Assembly (NCBI GenBank): GCA_026075535.2
Contig: AP026548.1
Location: 2,542,001 to 2,606,000 of the forward strand
Direction: 5' to 3'
From: Tricholoma matsutake
Lineage: Eukaryota > Basidiomycota > Agaricomycetes > Agaricales > Tricholomataceae
Length of the DNA stretch: 64,000 nt
Part shown: in pieces, positions 31,205-43,454 of the stretch
Position numbering within the stretch: position 1 is the stretch's first letter
Layout of the letters: every line of letters starts with the position of its first letter
Made by a program: the position numbers and the translations under genes
The notes under the pieces: model-generated
Databases searched by the model: none
Told to the model about the DNA's origin: nothing
What the model saw: only the letters and a program-made list of their open reading frames with translations

Positions 31205-32670
31205 TGATAGGTCCACCTTGTCGTTCAAGCTTGGAAAACACATCTACGATCATCGTCAAAGCTCTATGAACCCATACGAGCCCCTCCAAAGCTCTACGAA
31301 CCCCTCCGAAGCTCTACGAACCTCTACAAAGTCACGAGAATGCTTCGAAATTCTTTGCAACACTTCGAAACTCTTCGCGACACCTCAAAATTCTTTGTAT
31401 GCCTTTGGCCACCATAATACAATTCCCCCAACCTTCGTACAGCTCAGGACATACACCTGGAACATTGTCGATGAGTTCCGAACCAGTATTGAGCAATATC
31501 GCAGCAATATCGGCCTTCGAACAAGTCTGATATTTCCTCGACCAACTTCAAAAATCATCGAACACTGAAAATCAACATTGGACACTATATCGCTATCCCA
31601 ATGGTCATCGCACACATGCCAGACGTATCCCCTACCATTGTCGAACAATATCACACTGATATCAGGCCATGAACAAAGTCCGAAGAATCTTCGAAAATCT
31701 TCGAAAAACATCAAACCTTGAAAAACATCGTTGGACACAGTATTTCCTGTTCGAACGATCTTCGGATGCATGCTGGACACATGCACTATATCAAGTATAT
31801 CGAACACATTTCGACCACATGTGCACGCATACAATCTGCTCAAAGCAGTTTCCAATCTTTTATTCAATTTATAACAAGGACAGTCCGGTTTTAGCTATTC
31901 TTTCTTATTATTTCTTCATCATGTGTTATATTCACCCCTTCTAGGCTCGCTTTATTGTTCTGATATACTTATATTGTCTTTTGCCTTGAGTTTTCCACAT
32001 GTTTGCCTCATGTTCTCTAGCCTTTTTAGGTACTTTCTTTATTTTATATAAAAAGATGTACTAGATACAAAGAAAAATAAGAAAGTCATCATCTTCCTCC
32101 CAGATCACAGTGATTTGAGAGTACAGTTTAGTCTTATTCAGTCCGAAGTTTGGTGTTTTACACTAAACTTCCTCAAAATTCCTCAAAATTCCTTGCATTA
32201 TGCTATTTTTGCTCTCGCTTCCCTCGATTAGCCTTTTCTTCACCTCTACTACTCGTCTAGTCCCCCGATCTTGCGTCCGAACATATCTGCACACTCGAAA
32301 TTCCTTGAGACTTCTTCGAAAAATATTGCGACATCTTGAAAAGCATCGCGACATCTCGAAAATCATTGCAACGTCTCGCAAATCATCGCAACCCCTCAAA
32401 AATCATTGCAACGTCTCGCAAATCATCGCAACCCCTCAAAAATCATTGCAACGTCTCACAAATCATTGCAATGTCTCGAAAATCATCACAAGTCCTCGAA
32501 ACACATTCTTTTAGTCTCAAACTGCTTTGACAAGCAGTTGTTTTATGACTATTTGACAGTCGGTCTGACAGGTGACATCTAGAGGGCCTCACATCCTTCC
32601 TCTGACTTGTGTTATACCATCTGAAGCCATTTTGTGGGTTTTGTTTGGGTTTCCAGGTTGAGCATCATCA
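31205..32670. repeat. Solo LTR A
   Basis: 1466 bp, TGATAGGTCCACC to GTTGAGCATCATCA, flanked by CCGC on both sides (31201-31204 and 32671-32674). It is related to solo LTR B (43455-44426): same first 14 bases or so, a shared TATA-rich block (TATATAAAAAGATGTACTAG, about 32045), and a shared end from ACTTGTGTTATACCATCTGA. It is attached to no internal region in this window; its element must lie elsewhere. Confidence 0.7.
32330..32505 (+). repeat. Minisatellite inside solo LTR A
   Basis: About 18-bp units alternate between AATCATTGCAACGTCTCGCA and AATCATCGCAACCCCTCAAA forms, about nine copies. Related degenerate words (CTTCGAAA, TCTACGAACC) fill much of 31240-31720. Unit divergence and lack of fixed spacers rule out CRISPR. 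Confidence 0.7.
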
Positions 32671-33187
32671 CCGCCGCCATGAGCAACTGCTTGTGGGGTG
32701 GAAATGGGAAGCAACAAGTTTTGTTCTGGGCAACTATGGCCACCCCCCCCTCTTGCTGCAAATCTGAGTGGGGTTTCTCGTTCTGTTCTCAGTGACTACA
32801 GGCAGCACCCCCCCCTCTCACTGCAAACACAAGTGGGGGGGTTTCTCATTCTGTTCTCAGTGACTACAGGCAGCACCCCCCCCTCTCACTGCAGACACAA
32901 GTGGGGGGGGGGGGGGGTTTCTCATTCCATTCTTGGCAACTACAGGTACCACCCCCCCTCCCTCACTCCAAACGTGAGAGGGGGGTTTCTCTTTCTATAT
33001 ATTAATTTAGTGTAATTAGATTATTAAAATACATATTCATGTCAATACCCCCAAATAACCATGGGTAACCTGTAAAAACCCATGGTAACACTGTACCCCT
33101 TCCCCTGTGGGTATGGTGTTCATGGGTATGGGTATGGGTATAAAAAAATATACCTGGGTGTTACTCATGTCACTCCCTATGTGTACC

Positions 33188-36100
33188 TTTTGCATCTTAA
33201 ATACAAAGTCTTCTACTGCTTGTACCTTAATCTCCCTTCAGGGTTCTATTCCCATGTGGAGATTATACCTGTAATTAGCAAAGAAGGGGGACATCTGAGT
33301 CACCAAATGGAATTTATTGTTGTGGGAAATTTTGGCAATTGCCAGCCATTCAGGCCAGTCAGTTTGTCAGTAGTTGACAAACATGCATAGGTACTGCTCC
33401 AACTCCTGGTTCATCCTCTCTGTCTGCCCATCAGTCTGTGGGTGGTATGCCATAGATAATTTTGTTTGAATCCCCAATATGTGTTTAATTTTCACATAAA
33501 CACAGAAGTGAATTGTGGTCCACCATCAGAGATAATGGTATCAGGTAATCTATGTCAACCACCATACCTGATTTAGGTAGAGGCACACCAAGCCTAATGA
33601 TGAGGTTTCCATAGTGGTAGGAATAATATGGACCTCCTTTGTAAAGTGGTTGCATACTACGAATATAGTGTTGTACCCTTGAGCTTCGAGTCATCCAGTG
33701 ATAAAATCTACAGATATATCTTGCCAGGGTGCCTTCAGTATGGGGTTCAGCATTAACTTCCCTGCAGGTTTCTCTGGAAACTTCTTTCCCCTCATGCACA
33801 TATCACACATACCCCTATTTAGAAATTCCAGGCCACCAATAATTTCTCATTACTAATTCCAATGTCTTCCATCTTCTTGGGTGTCTGGCAGTTGGTGTAC
33901 TATGATGTAACTGGATGATCTCCCTTCACAAATACTGATCCCTTAGTACATACACCTTCCCTCAGAATAACACTAACCCTTGCTCCTCAGCCTATTCATC
34001 TCCTTTAATATTACCCTTCTTCTCTCCCTTCAAAGCTTTCACGGCTTCCACTACTTCATCACCCATTTCCAAACATTGTCTAATTTTGAACAACATGTCC
34101 ATTTCTGAGCTATCCATAAATAGATGCCCTTGGCATGTAGCACAAATGCGAGGTATTTGGGTTTGAGTAGCATAACATTTGTATTGTCCTCCTCCACCCC
34201 CCTTTTGTGATCACTGTGTCTAGACAATGCATCTGCTTTCCTCATTAAGCTTCCCACTTTGTGGATTAAGTGCAAACTAAAATGTGACAGGAATAATGCC
34301 TAATGTGCTTGCTGGTGGTTAAGCTTTTTGGTGGACATGAAGTATTGCAGATTTTGATGATCCATCCAGATTTCAATCTGATGTGTACATCCCTCCAAAC
34401 AATGTCTCCATGCCTCCAACACTTGTATTATTCCCAACATCTCTTTGTCATGCACATAATTCCTCTCCACATCATTCAACCCTTGGGATAAATATGTGCA
34501 AGGATGCCATTTGTCCTCTTTGTATAGCATTGATAATACTGCTTTAGTAGCAAAGTCTGATGCATCTGATTCCACTTGTAAGGGGCGCATGAAATCTACT
34601 GGGGCTAATATCCTCCACACTACTCCCTTTCGCATAAGGTTATGTAAGGGTGTGGCAATTTTAGAAGAATTATACACAAAGTGACAATAGTAATTTGCAA
34701 GTCCCAAGAAGGCTTGAACCTCCTTGACACAGGTGGGCACAGGCCAATCCATGATCACTTGTACCTTGATTGGATCCATCTTAATTCTGTCAGGGCCAAT
34801 CAATAGTCCTAGGAACTCAATCTCACTTGCACTGAGTACACACTTCTCTGGTTTCAAAAATAGATCATTCTCTGCTATTCTCCATAACACCTCCTGCACT
34901 ATTGCCTCATGATTTTCTTCATCCTCCATAAATATCAGAATGTTGTCAATAAATATTATTACCACTCCTTTGTTGATTATGTCCTTGAAAATATTGTTCA
35001 TCATATTTTGGAAAGTCAGGGAACTAATGGTTATCCCAAAAAAATGACCAGTGGTTTGAAAGATCCTTGGGGTGTGGTAAATGCAGCCTTCCACTCATCT
35101 CCTCTCCTAATGCATACATTATTGTATCCCCATTGTAGATCCAATTTTGTAAAGATTTTGGCCTTTCCCACCTTGTCAATTATTTCTGAGATCAAGGGTA
35201 GGGGGTATGCATTCTTTACTGCCCATTCATTCAGATACCTATAATCTGTACACATTCTCTTTCTCAGATCCTTTTTTGGCACAAAGAATATTGGTGATGT
35301 CTGTGGGGATTTTGAAGGTTGTATGCATCCCTTACATAATTGCTCATTTAGGAACACATCAACTTCTTCTTGTTCCTTCAGAGATAATGGATACACTTTC
35401 GATTTCTTTGGCACAAACCCTGGCTTCATCTTGATCCCATGATCCCACAGCTTCCACACCAGCATTTACTCAGACTCCTTCTTCTGAAAGACTGACAGAT
35501 ATTTGTGATATTCTTTTGGTACCCACTCCTTCTCCACATTCACTACATTCCTATCCCATAACTGCCCTCCATGAATTTCTCTGAACACCTGCTCCTGTCC
35601 TTCTTTCTTGATCATGATCAGAACTTCCTTATTTGGCATATCTTCATCCTCCACTTCCACCATCATCACAGAATACTTCCTTGTTTGCTCTTTCTCCTTC
35701 CTCTCCTTCTTCACCTTTTTCATCATTTTCACATACACATTACATTCCTTAGGACAATGAGTCATTTGTACTTTCCCAGTCTTCCAATCAATTTCAGGAT
35801 TATGCTTGTGTAACCACAGACATCCTATTATTAGATTGGTCTTCCCAAAATCGCACACTTCAAATATGGCTCATTCCTGATGCCCCTGATACCTTAGTAC
35901 CATAGTCACCTCCTCCTTAATAGTCCCTCCATGATTTATTGTTCCACCAATATTGTACACCATTATAGGTTGTGATAGCTTGATACCATTTTTGGTAATT
36001 AAGGATCAATTAATAAATAATCCTGTAGCACTGCTATCAAGCAATGCTTCCATGTCAACCACTGTGTGTGTGTCCACTGTCTTCATTCCCACAGTTAAAG

Positions 36101-36996
36101 TGATTTCAGGTTCTATTTTCCCAGAGCAAATAAAGAATTTAGGGGTTTTTGGAAATAGTGTTTGCCAATTTTCTTTGTCATGTGATTGACAACAGCTGTA
36201 CTCCTCATCAGTTTCCTTTTCTGGTTTGCCTTGAGTTTCTTCTGATACTAATACATTGTAACAGTTCTGGGGTACCAATGGGGAAACCTTCACTGGGACT
36301 CTTCCACAAAATTCTGCTGCCTGCCTTCCTCCTGCCTCACTTCCTCAATTGTAGCTCCCTAATCTTTCCTACAATTCCTAGCAACATGTCATAACTGCCC
36401 ACAGTTAAAACATTTAAGTGGGGCACATCTCCCCGCTTGATCAACCTCCATAGCATCTGGTGCTGCTGGCGCCACAACAATAGGTGTCACTGCCATGGCT
36501 GGTGGATGTACCCTCAGAGTTTGCACTGCTGCTTGTACCTGAGGCACCTTTCCTTCCAAGTTACTATTTCTATACATCAACTTCAATTTGGCCTGTTCCT
36601 GCTGATATTGCTGATCAAGGCGCATCACCCAATTATACCACTTGTCCAACTTCTCTGGCATGAAATGTACTCAGTAGATAGACTTGAATAAGGAGGGATT
36701 TAATCCTGCTTTCAATTTACCAATGCAGCTTCTCCCATATCCATCTGTGAAGCTTCTGCTTTGAACTGCAAAATAAATTCATGTGCCATTAAGGAACCTT
36801 GGCACATGGTCTTTAATTTAGCATTAGCTGTCACCTTTGGATTAGGATCCCCAAACTGTGCATCCAATCTCTCCAAAAATTCCTTGAAAGTCGCAAATGG
36901 TTTATTTCCCACTGCAATTTGATTGATAGCCTCATTTCTCCAGAACTGTGCTTTCCCCCCCTGAATGTATGAGAGAGCAAACATTATTCTAGACTC
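33188..36996 (-). pseudogene. E4 Gypsy gag (rear part) and pol, decayed
   Basis: Resumes at 36996/36991 in frame with the gag start at 43025 (AES-RIMFALSYIQGGKAQFW). Then EFLERLDAQFGDP (capsid), a partial zinc knuckle CFNCGQL (about 36395), protease ALLDSSATGLFI with DSS for DSG, WLHKHNPEIDWKTGKV, RT in two frames ([34 protein letters not shown] replacing YxDD, about 34945), RNase H VESDASDFATKAVL, then integrase remains down to [19 protein letters not shown] sequence near 33420 and MGIEP near 33236. FKMQKVH at 33188 is the point of TIR-2 insertion. Several frameshifts and stops. Confidence 0.8.
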
Positions 36997-37220
36997 TGTA
37001 ACCTCATGTGGTGCTTGCACAAGAAATCACTAGTCAGGAGAGGGCAAGCTAACAAGACCAAGATATAACAAGCCCAAGAGGTGGATTCTAAAGCATAGAG
37101 AAAGGTAGTACCACTAGGCAGATATGGTGGTCAAGTCTTTTGAGCTATCCCCCCCTTCCATCTGTTAGTGTGTGCATGGTAGATATGTGTAAATAGATGT
37201 AAATACAAGACATTGTTACA
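36997..37220 (-). repeat. E3 3' LTR
   Basis: 224 bp. The minus strand just before it carries the polypurine tract GGGGGGGGAGGG (37221-37232). Confidence 0.9.
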
Positions 37221-37330
37221 CCCTCCCCCCCCATAACAAATTCCAACAAAAATCCTTGGCAATGAGAAAACAATAGGTAAAAAAAAAGCAGCTCAAGCAT
37301 GGGTGCATTAAAAACCCCGGTGGGGAAAAG

Positions 37331-40064
37331 CTACTGGCTGGCAAAAGAATTTGAACTAGCAACCAAATTCTGCTTTGCCAACCAGACATCCAGGGCCTCA
37401 CAATCGGATAGTTCATGGCCTGCTAACCAGTGATCTTCTTCAGGACCATAACCAAGCCAATGCACCAGGTACTGAGAACCCTGACCCCTCCTCCGTTCAT
37501 CCAGTATTCTGTCAACAAGATATTCTTCCTCCTCATTGACAAAAACAGGTGGTGGTTCAGTCAGTTCTCAGCTCGGAAACAAATCCTTGTCATTTTCCAC
37601 AAAGGGGCAGACCTGAGAGGTGTGGAAGGTCAGGAAGCTGTTTGGATGGTTCAGCATATCAACAGTGACCATCAAGATTTCAGGCACAGTGTCCATTATG
37701 AGGTATGATCTATTGTATCATGGCATGAATTTTGCAACCTGTTTCTCATTCTTTGCCTTGTAGTCCTGTCTCCTGTGTAGTGTTGACAGAACCACTCAGC
37801 TTCCCTTTTCAAAGGGGAAATGATCAGTGTGATGTTTGTTTGCAGCAAGAGACTGTGAAATCTTAGCCTGAAGCATATTATCCTTTGCTTTCAACAGATC
37901 AAGTGCCAGTCGTTCAATCATGGCTGTGGTGTGTATGTTGGTAACACCCTCCATTCTGCATGCGACAAGGGGAGGAATCACGCATGGTAAACAACCCATG
38001 CATAGTTGAAATGGAGAAAACCCTGTAGATGAGTTAACAGTATTCATCATATCAAAACATATGCATGGCAAGGCATGATTCCATCCCATCTGGTTGCAGT
38101 CCACATGGTATTGCAGACACTGATTTATCATCTTGTTGGATCTCTTGCTTGCACCATCCAATTTGGGGTGGTAAGTGGTGGACATTTTGAGTTTGATGCC
38201 TTTAGGCTGTGCAATGCCTGCCAGAATTTTGAGACAAATAGTTTATTGCAGTTGGAAACAATCTCAAGTGGGAGTCCATTCTTGCAGTACCACTCATCAA
38301 AGAATAGTAGCACCAAGTCTTCTGCTGAGATGTCAGTACAAGTGGGTATTACCCATATGTCACTGTTCAGATGATCCATGAATGTGATGATGCAGTTGAA
38401 CCCTCCATCTTCGGGCAGTGGCCCAATGAAATCCATCGCCATGGAGTCCCCCCAGTTGTCAGGTATTGGTAGTGGGTGCAGCAGACCTATTGGTTTCTGG
38501 GTACTTCCTTTGTTACGTTGACACTCTGTGCAGCCAGGGATATAAGCCTGCTCCAAGTCTTGGTGCATGTTGGGCCAATAGAAGGAATCACAAAGTGATC
38601 CATAGGTTTTTGCAAACCTGAAATGACCTAGAACATCATGAGCTAGGTGAAAGAGCAACTCACATACATTTGATACTTGGGGAATGATCAACCAGTTCCC
38701 CGCATAGAGTAACCCCCCAGTATATTGAACTCCATGTGGCAAAAATTCAGCGTCCAGCAATTTCTTATACCAAAGGTTGTTCACATAGTTTAGCTGGATG
38801 CCAGAGACTAGTTCAGCATCTGCAGCAATTGATAAGGTGGCTGCCACAATGGGGATATTTGCAGGCTGGTTGACCATGTTTGCCAGTACACGTGCACATG
38901 CACGTGAATCATTGTCCCCCATGCAATAATGCTACCTCCTCCATCTTGGGTGGGTAGGGGACAGTCACAAGGGTGTCCATATCAAAGGATGTTTGAGACA
39001 GCATCAGCCACTGTATTCTGCTCACCCTTGATATACAATTTTACAATCATACTGTGACATGAATTCCATCCATCTGGCTTGATGGTGACTGAGGTCTTTT
39101 TGTGTATCAAAATTTTCAAGAGTTTTGTGGTTGGTGTAAACCAAAATTGGTACACCAATGAGGTCTGAACACCATTTGTTTAGGGCACAAATGATCACCA
39201 GCATCTCTTTTTCATGTACAGGATAGTTCAACTTGGCACCTTTGAAGGTCACTGAATCAAAGGCAACTGGTCATGCAGTTTCCCAAGTCTCTCCAAAGGA
39301 GAGCACCACACCAGACTGAAAATCACTGGCATCTGTCATTACAAAAACCTTCATTTTCAGCATCAGGCTGTGGTCTATCATTGTTAGGCAATCCCGACCA
39401 ACCACAGCTTTCTTGATAGCATCAATGCATTCTGATGCACTTCTGTCCACGTTGGAAAGTTAACATTGCAATCCTTCATTGTCAATTTGGTCAGGATGGG
39501 AGTGTGCTCCATAATCTGTGGCAGGAAATTTGCGATGTAACACACCAGACCACAGAACTGGGGTACCTCTTTGGCACTTTGTGGCTGAGGCCAGTTAATG
39601 ATGCAATCTGTCTTTCTGTTGTCCGCTTCAATGCCCCAGGTGGAGATATGATGTCCCAGAAAATTAACCTTGGTTTGGAACAAGTTGGTCTTCCATGGGT
39701 TGCAATACAACTGCAAGCCACACAGAGCTGCAAGGATCAAGCGCAAATTTTTGCAGTGTTCCTCCACCGTATTAGATCAAACAATAATATCATCAAGGTA
39801 GATGTGGCATATTTTCCCAATATAAGGCCATAGGGCAGATGTCACTCGACACTGGTGAATTGCTGGGGTGTTTCTCAACCCCATAGGCATCACAGTCCAC
39901 TCAAATAGACCAAAAGGTGTAGAGAGCAATGTCATCGGGATGCATACAGGTTTGGGAAAAGCTATTGGTCATGTCAATTGTGCACCAGATCTTCCCCCTT
40001 GCATAATATATCATCTATTTGTGGCAGGGGATGAGAGTCCATTATTGTATTTTTGTTCAGCTGT
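37331..40064 (-). pseudogene. E3 pol: rest of RT, RNase H, integrase, chromodomain
   Basis: After a stop at 40064: RT continues with the YLDD box (IYLDDIIVW, about 39795) and NFLGHHISTWGIE; RNase H has KLNYPVHEKEMLVIICAL; integrase has the HHCC finger (HDVLGHFRFAKTYGSL...CTECQ, 38650-38520), MDFIGPLPEDGGFN, and TYHPKLDGASKRSNKMINQC (about 38175). The last frame ends with an intact-looking chromodomain, YLVDRILDERRRGQGSQYLV then HWLGYGPEEDHWL (about 37540-37420), stopping at TAG 37333-37331. Several stops separate the parts. Confidence 0.8.
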
Positions 40065-42347
40065 CAGTAGTCATTAACCCAACAAGGCAGAACAGACACA
40101 TCAGCTTTCAGGATAATAAAGGCAGGCAAAGCATGAGGCGAAGATGAAAGATGAATGTGACCAGAGTCCAGATGTTGCTGGATCAAGGTCTGCCATGCCT
40201 TGCAGAACTTGCATGGGTAAGCATAAGTATGCATTTTGATAGTCTGTTCCACATCTTTCAACCTGATTTGTGCAGTGAGATTGGGCAGCAATTTATCAAC
40301 ATGTGGGAGAGGTTCAAAAATGTCTTTAAATTCAGACAAGAAATCTTTTTCCAGACTCCCAAACTTTTCCTTCTGGGCCAATACTTCAATATGGTCTTTT
40401 ATCATTGCTGCTACATTCAGGGGTTTTATTACTTCAGGCACCCCCTTGCCACTCTTCAGGTGCTCTTTGCATACAAGCACAAGTTCCTGTAGCATCTTCT
40501 GTTTATTACTTTTCACTTCAATGAGAGTCACAGAGGGTTTAATAAGTTTCTTTCTTTTTACAACAACAGGCAGGTTTATCAAGTCATAGTCACAACTTTT
40601 ATCTATGGCTATTCGTGCAGCGAAATTGGTGCCAATGTTATTTACAGTCAGAAAAGGTAGGCCTAGGAGGAGGGGAACACATAAGCCAGGAGTAATAATG
40701 GCTTTGATGGAACACGAGACATAAGACAAGTCAGGAGTGACTGGTGACAGTTTAACATATTCATACAGGTGGCTATCAGATGTCAATGTGTTGTTAAGTG
40801 CCATGGAAATTGGGAGAGGCTTGTGCAGGCAAAAACAATGGAGACCAAGCAGAGATACCAGTGTGGAGTCAATGAGCACCACATGTGCACCACAATCAAG
40901 CATGCTAGTCACTGTAAGAGGTTCATTAAAAGCAGGGCCCAATAAGGAACAGAGCCATTGCAAGTGTGCGATGGTAAGGGGGGCACTCACATCTTCTTCT
41001 GACTCTGAATCAGCACCTAGGACAGTGCTTGGCATGACTGCACCCACAAGGGACAATTCAGATTCTTCAACATCATTGACATGAGAAGTAGATGTCATGA
41101 CGCCAACTGTCTTGCCAGCACTAGTACCTCCACATTTGTAGCCAAGAAGAATCTCCTCCATCAACTCCTTGTAGTTGCATGGGTCAGGGAAATCAAAAGG
41201 ACAATCTGAAGTGTGATGGTTCTGATAACCCCGGTGGGACTTCATGCATCCCTGATGCTTGTGTAAAAGTGAACACTCATTGTCAGTGAGGTGGGGCAGC
41301 TTGGTATGGGCATTAGGCATGTTGGCCCCTGAGGCATGGGGTTTTACAGCAGACATAGTGTTCATAGCACAGTTATTATTCCCCAGCACTCAACACTTAG
41401 GCACACATTGAAAATCCTTGCTTGCCTCAAGGTAACACTTCATGTCATGGGTGCATTCCTCAGCAAGCTTCTGGACCTCTGCAATCCATGTAGCAAGATG
41501 AGCTTCAGCAGTCTTCTCACCCACTGCATTGACCACACCTTCTATGAGCTCCTTGATATTATGATTCTTGCAGCAGGTATGGAGATCAATGTCAAGCAGG
41601 CTATTGAGTTGGAAATGGAGAGAGTCTTTGGCAAAGTGGTATTTGGTCCCTCATAATATAATATTCATGTGGTGGATGTTGTTCACCTACTTTGCAAAAG
41701 AATTGGAGGCTTCAAGGTGGGCATTGCAAATATGAGTGTGCAGCTCATCATCCCAACCTTCAGACAGAAACTCTCTCCTCAAGCATTTCATGAAGTCCAT
41801 AAACACAAGTGCAGTGAGGTCCAAGCAGTGTATAGCAACCCAATCCCTAACACGCATATCTTTCAGGCCAGGTAATATGGCTGCAATGCAGTCTGACTCT
41901 ACCAATTTACTGTTCGCAGAGAGAAAATCTTCACAAGCCATCTCCCATTGATGCATCACCATGGGTGATACATCGCCTGGCATCAGCAACAGAATGTGTT
42001 TGGGTTCGGCATGGAGGCACTCAGCCAGACATCAGGCACGGTGTGATAGGTGGGAGATCATAACAGGAATCAGAATCTGAGTCATTGTGAACATCAGTCA
42101 TTGTATGCATGTGGAAATGCAGTGGCCTATATGGGTGTATTTGCATGACTGTATGTGCCTCATTGTTCTTTGCACTCAATGGAGATGGAGGGTTGACAGT
42201 GGTGGCAACAGGTGTCAGTGATGACAGTGGTGAGGAAATGGGAGGTATGGCAGTTTTGGGCATATCAGCGGTTCTGTCAAAGACACTCAATGCCTGATGA
42301 CGTGTCAATGGCAGGATTGGCAGTGGCTTCAAGGCAACACTAGGCAC
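40064..42347 (-). pseudogene. E3 gag, protease and start of RT
   Basis: Gag pieces: 42347-42021 and 41989-41687 (MLMPGDVSPMVMHQWEMACE; REFLSEGWDDELHTHI). Then a 441-codon frame from 41389: a zinc-finger-like segment with C...H...H...C (CMKSHRGYQNHHTSDC), protease SMLDCGAHVVLID (DCG for DSG/DTG), GLPFLTVNNIGTNFA, and the RT start (YPCKFCKAWQTLIQQHLDSG; ALPAFIILKADVSVLPCWVN). Confidence 0.8.
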
Positions 42348-42442
42348 AATGGCCTAGTCAATGACAGGTGTGAGATACCAAGAAAATATGTGGATGACTC
42401 ACTGTACAAGTTGGTCCTTCTTGAGGCAGTGTTAAAAAAAAG

Positions 42443-42666
42443 TGTAACCTCGTGCAGTGCTCACACAAGAAATCACTAGTCATGAGAGGGCAAGCTAACA
42501 AGACCGAGATATAACAAGCCCAAGAGGTGGATTCCAAAGCATAGAGAAAGGTAGTACTACTAGGCAGATATGGTGGTCAAGTCTTTTGAGCTATCCCCCC
42601 CTTCCATCTGTTAGTGTGTGCATGGTAGATATGTGTAAATAAATGTATATACAAGACATCATTACA
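42443..42666 (-). repeat. E3 5' LTR
   Basis: 224 bp, starts TGTAATGATGTC on the minus strand. It is followed on the plus strand by GACTC. Confidence 0.9.
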
Positions 42667-43025
42667 GACTCGGCTGTATGAAACTCTGGCCCCCTCCCAT
42701 GGATGTACAGTACTATAGAGCTGATGAATGATTTTGTATTCTCCATGGTATTGTCAAAGATTTGCAGGGGCACATAATTCACTTTTCCATTTTCAGACTT
42801 GTCCACCATCTGCACATCATCCTGTGACACCCACTCCGCCATCTCCTCCATCTCATTATCTCTGTCTGCTGTCATCTTGGGCTGTACTTCTGCTTGCCTG
42901 GGCTGTGATGCTGCCAACACCAACACTAATTGTGACACTTGCACCATGAGTGCATCAATCTTTGCCTCTAGTGCTGGTGTGGGAACAGGATTAGAACCAG
43001 GATTAGCAATTGATGGTACAGACAT
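42667..43025 (-). pseudogene. E4 Gypsy gag, front part
   Basis: ATG at 43025 (MSVPSIANPGSNPVPTPALE), a coiled-coil-like segment (IDALMVQVSQLVLVLAAS), then VNYVPLQIFDNTMENTKSFI and GRGPEFHTAES. The frame passes straight into RIMFALSYIQGGKA at 36991 when E3 and one GACTC copy are removed. The 5' LTR of E4 is not recognised; its leader (43026-43377) abuts TIR-3. Confidence 0.8.
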
Positions 43026-43454
43026 GAAAGATAGATCTGTGATGAATCACTTCTTCAGCTAAGGTGCCTGATCTTGGAGTTATCACTGAATTTGGCTTGT
43101 AAATAGTTGTCCAAATAGAGTAATGTAAATTGTAACTAAACCAGATCCAAATGGTTGTCTGGTTGCAGCTGTCCTAATGATGAGCACTGCCTTTTGATCA
43201 ATGGCAGTTGCAATGTAAGGTGAGGCCTGGCATCAGCTTACAAAAGAAAGGTAGATTACATATGCACAAATACTTTCAGCTCATCCTGAAAGAATGAGTA
43301 ATCAGATGTGGCGCAGTGAAACAATGATGTATGTGCAAGTAATAGAAGGCACACTGATATGGGAAGTTGTGTTCTTCTGTTAGGGTGACACCCACTATCT
43401 GCTAGGTAAGACTGTGCAGGTTCTCTCTACAAGAAGGGGGCAGGATCCATGCAC

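Larger units (their letters stand above)
30585..33179 (+). mobile_element. TIR-2: hAT-like non-autonomous element (copies E/F), split by a solo LTR
   Basis: Ends are TAAGGTGTGATATGGGTA and, inverted, TAGGGAGTGACATGAGTA. The 8-bp duplications are CATGTACC (30577-30584) and TGTGTACC (33180-33187); both derive from CGTGTACC by loss of one CpG. Without the solo LTR (31205-32670) the element is about 1125 bp. The interior has ACAACAACAA-rich sequence and the palindrome ATGAGCAACTGCTTGTGGGG at 32680-32700, just after the LTR. Pre-insertion sequence CACCCCTAACCGCCGCCATG matches TIR-1's CACCCCCAACTGCCGCCATG, confirming the solo LTR is a later insertion. Confidence 0.75.
36997..42666 (-). mobile_element. 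E3: complete Ty3/Gypsy chromovirus, decayed
   Basis: 5670 bp, two 224-bp LTRs with TGTAA...TTACA ends, perfect 5-bp duplication GACTC (36992-36996 and 42667-42671). It is inserted in E4 gag without loss. Minus-strand order: gag, protease, RT, RNase H, integrase, chromodomain. The LTRs differ by roughly a dozen changes, mostly transitions, so E3 is older than E2-inner and E5. Confidence 0.92.

Noticed and set aside
32330..32505. Regular short repeats that might suggest a CRISPR array
   Set aside because: Units are about 18 bp, diverged, without unique spacers, inside a fungal LTR; this is a minisatellite.
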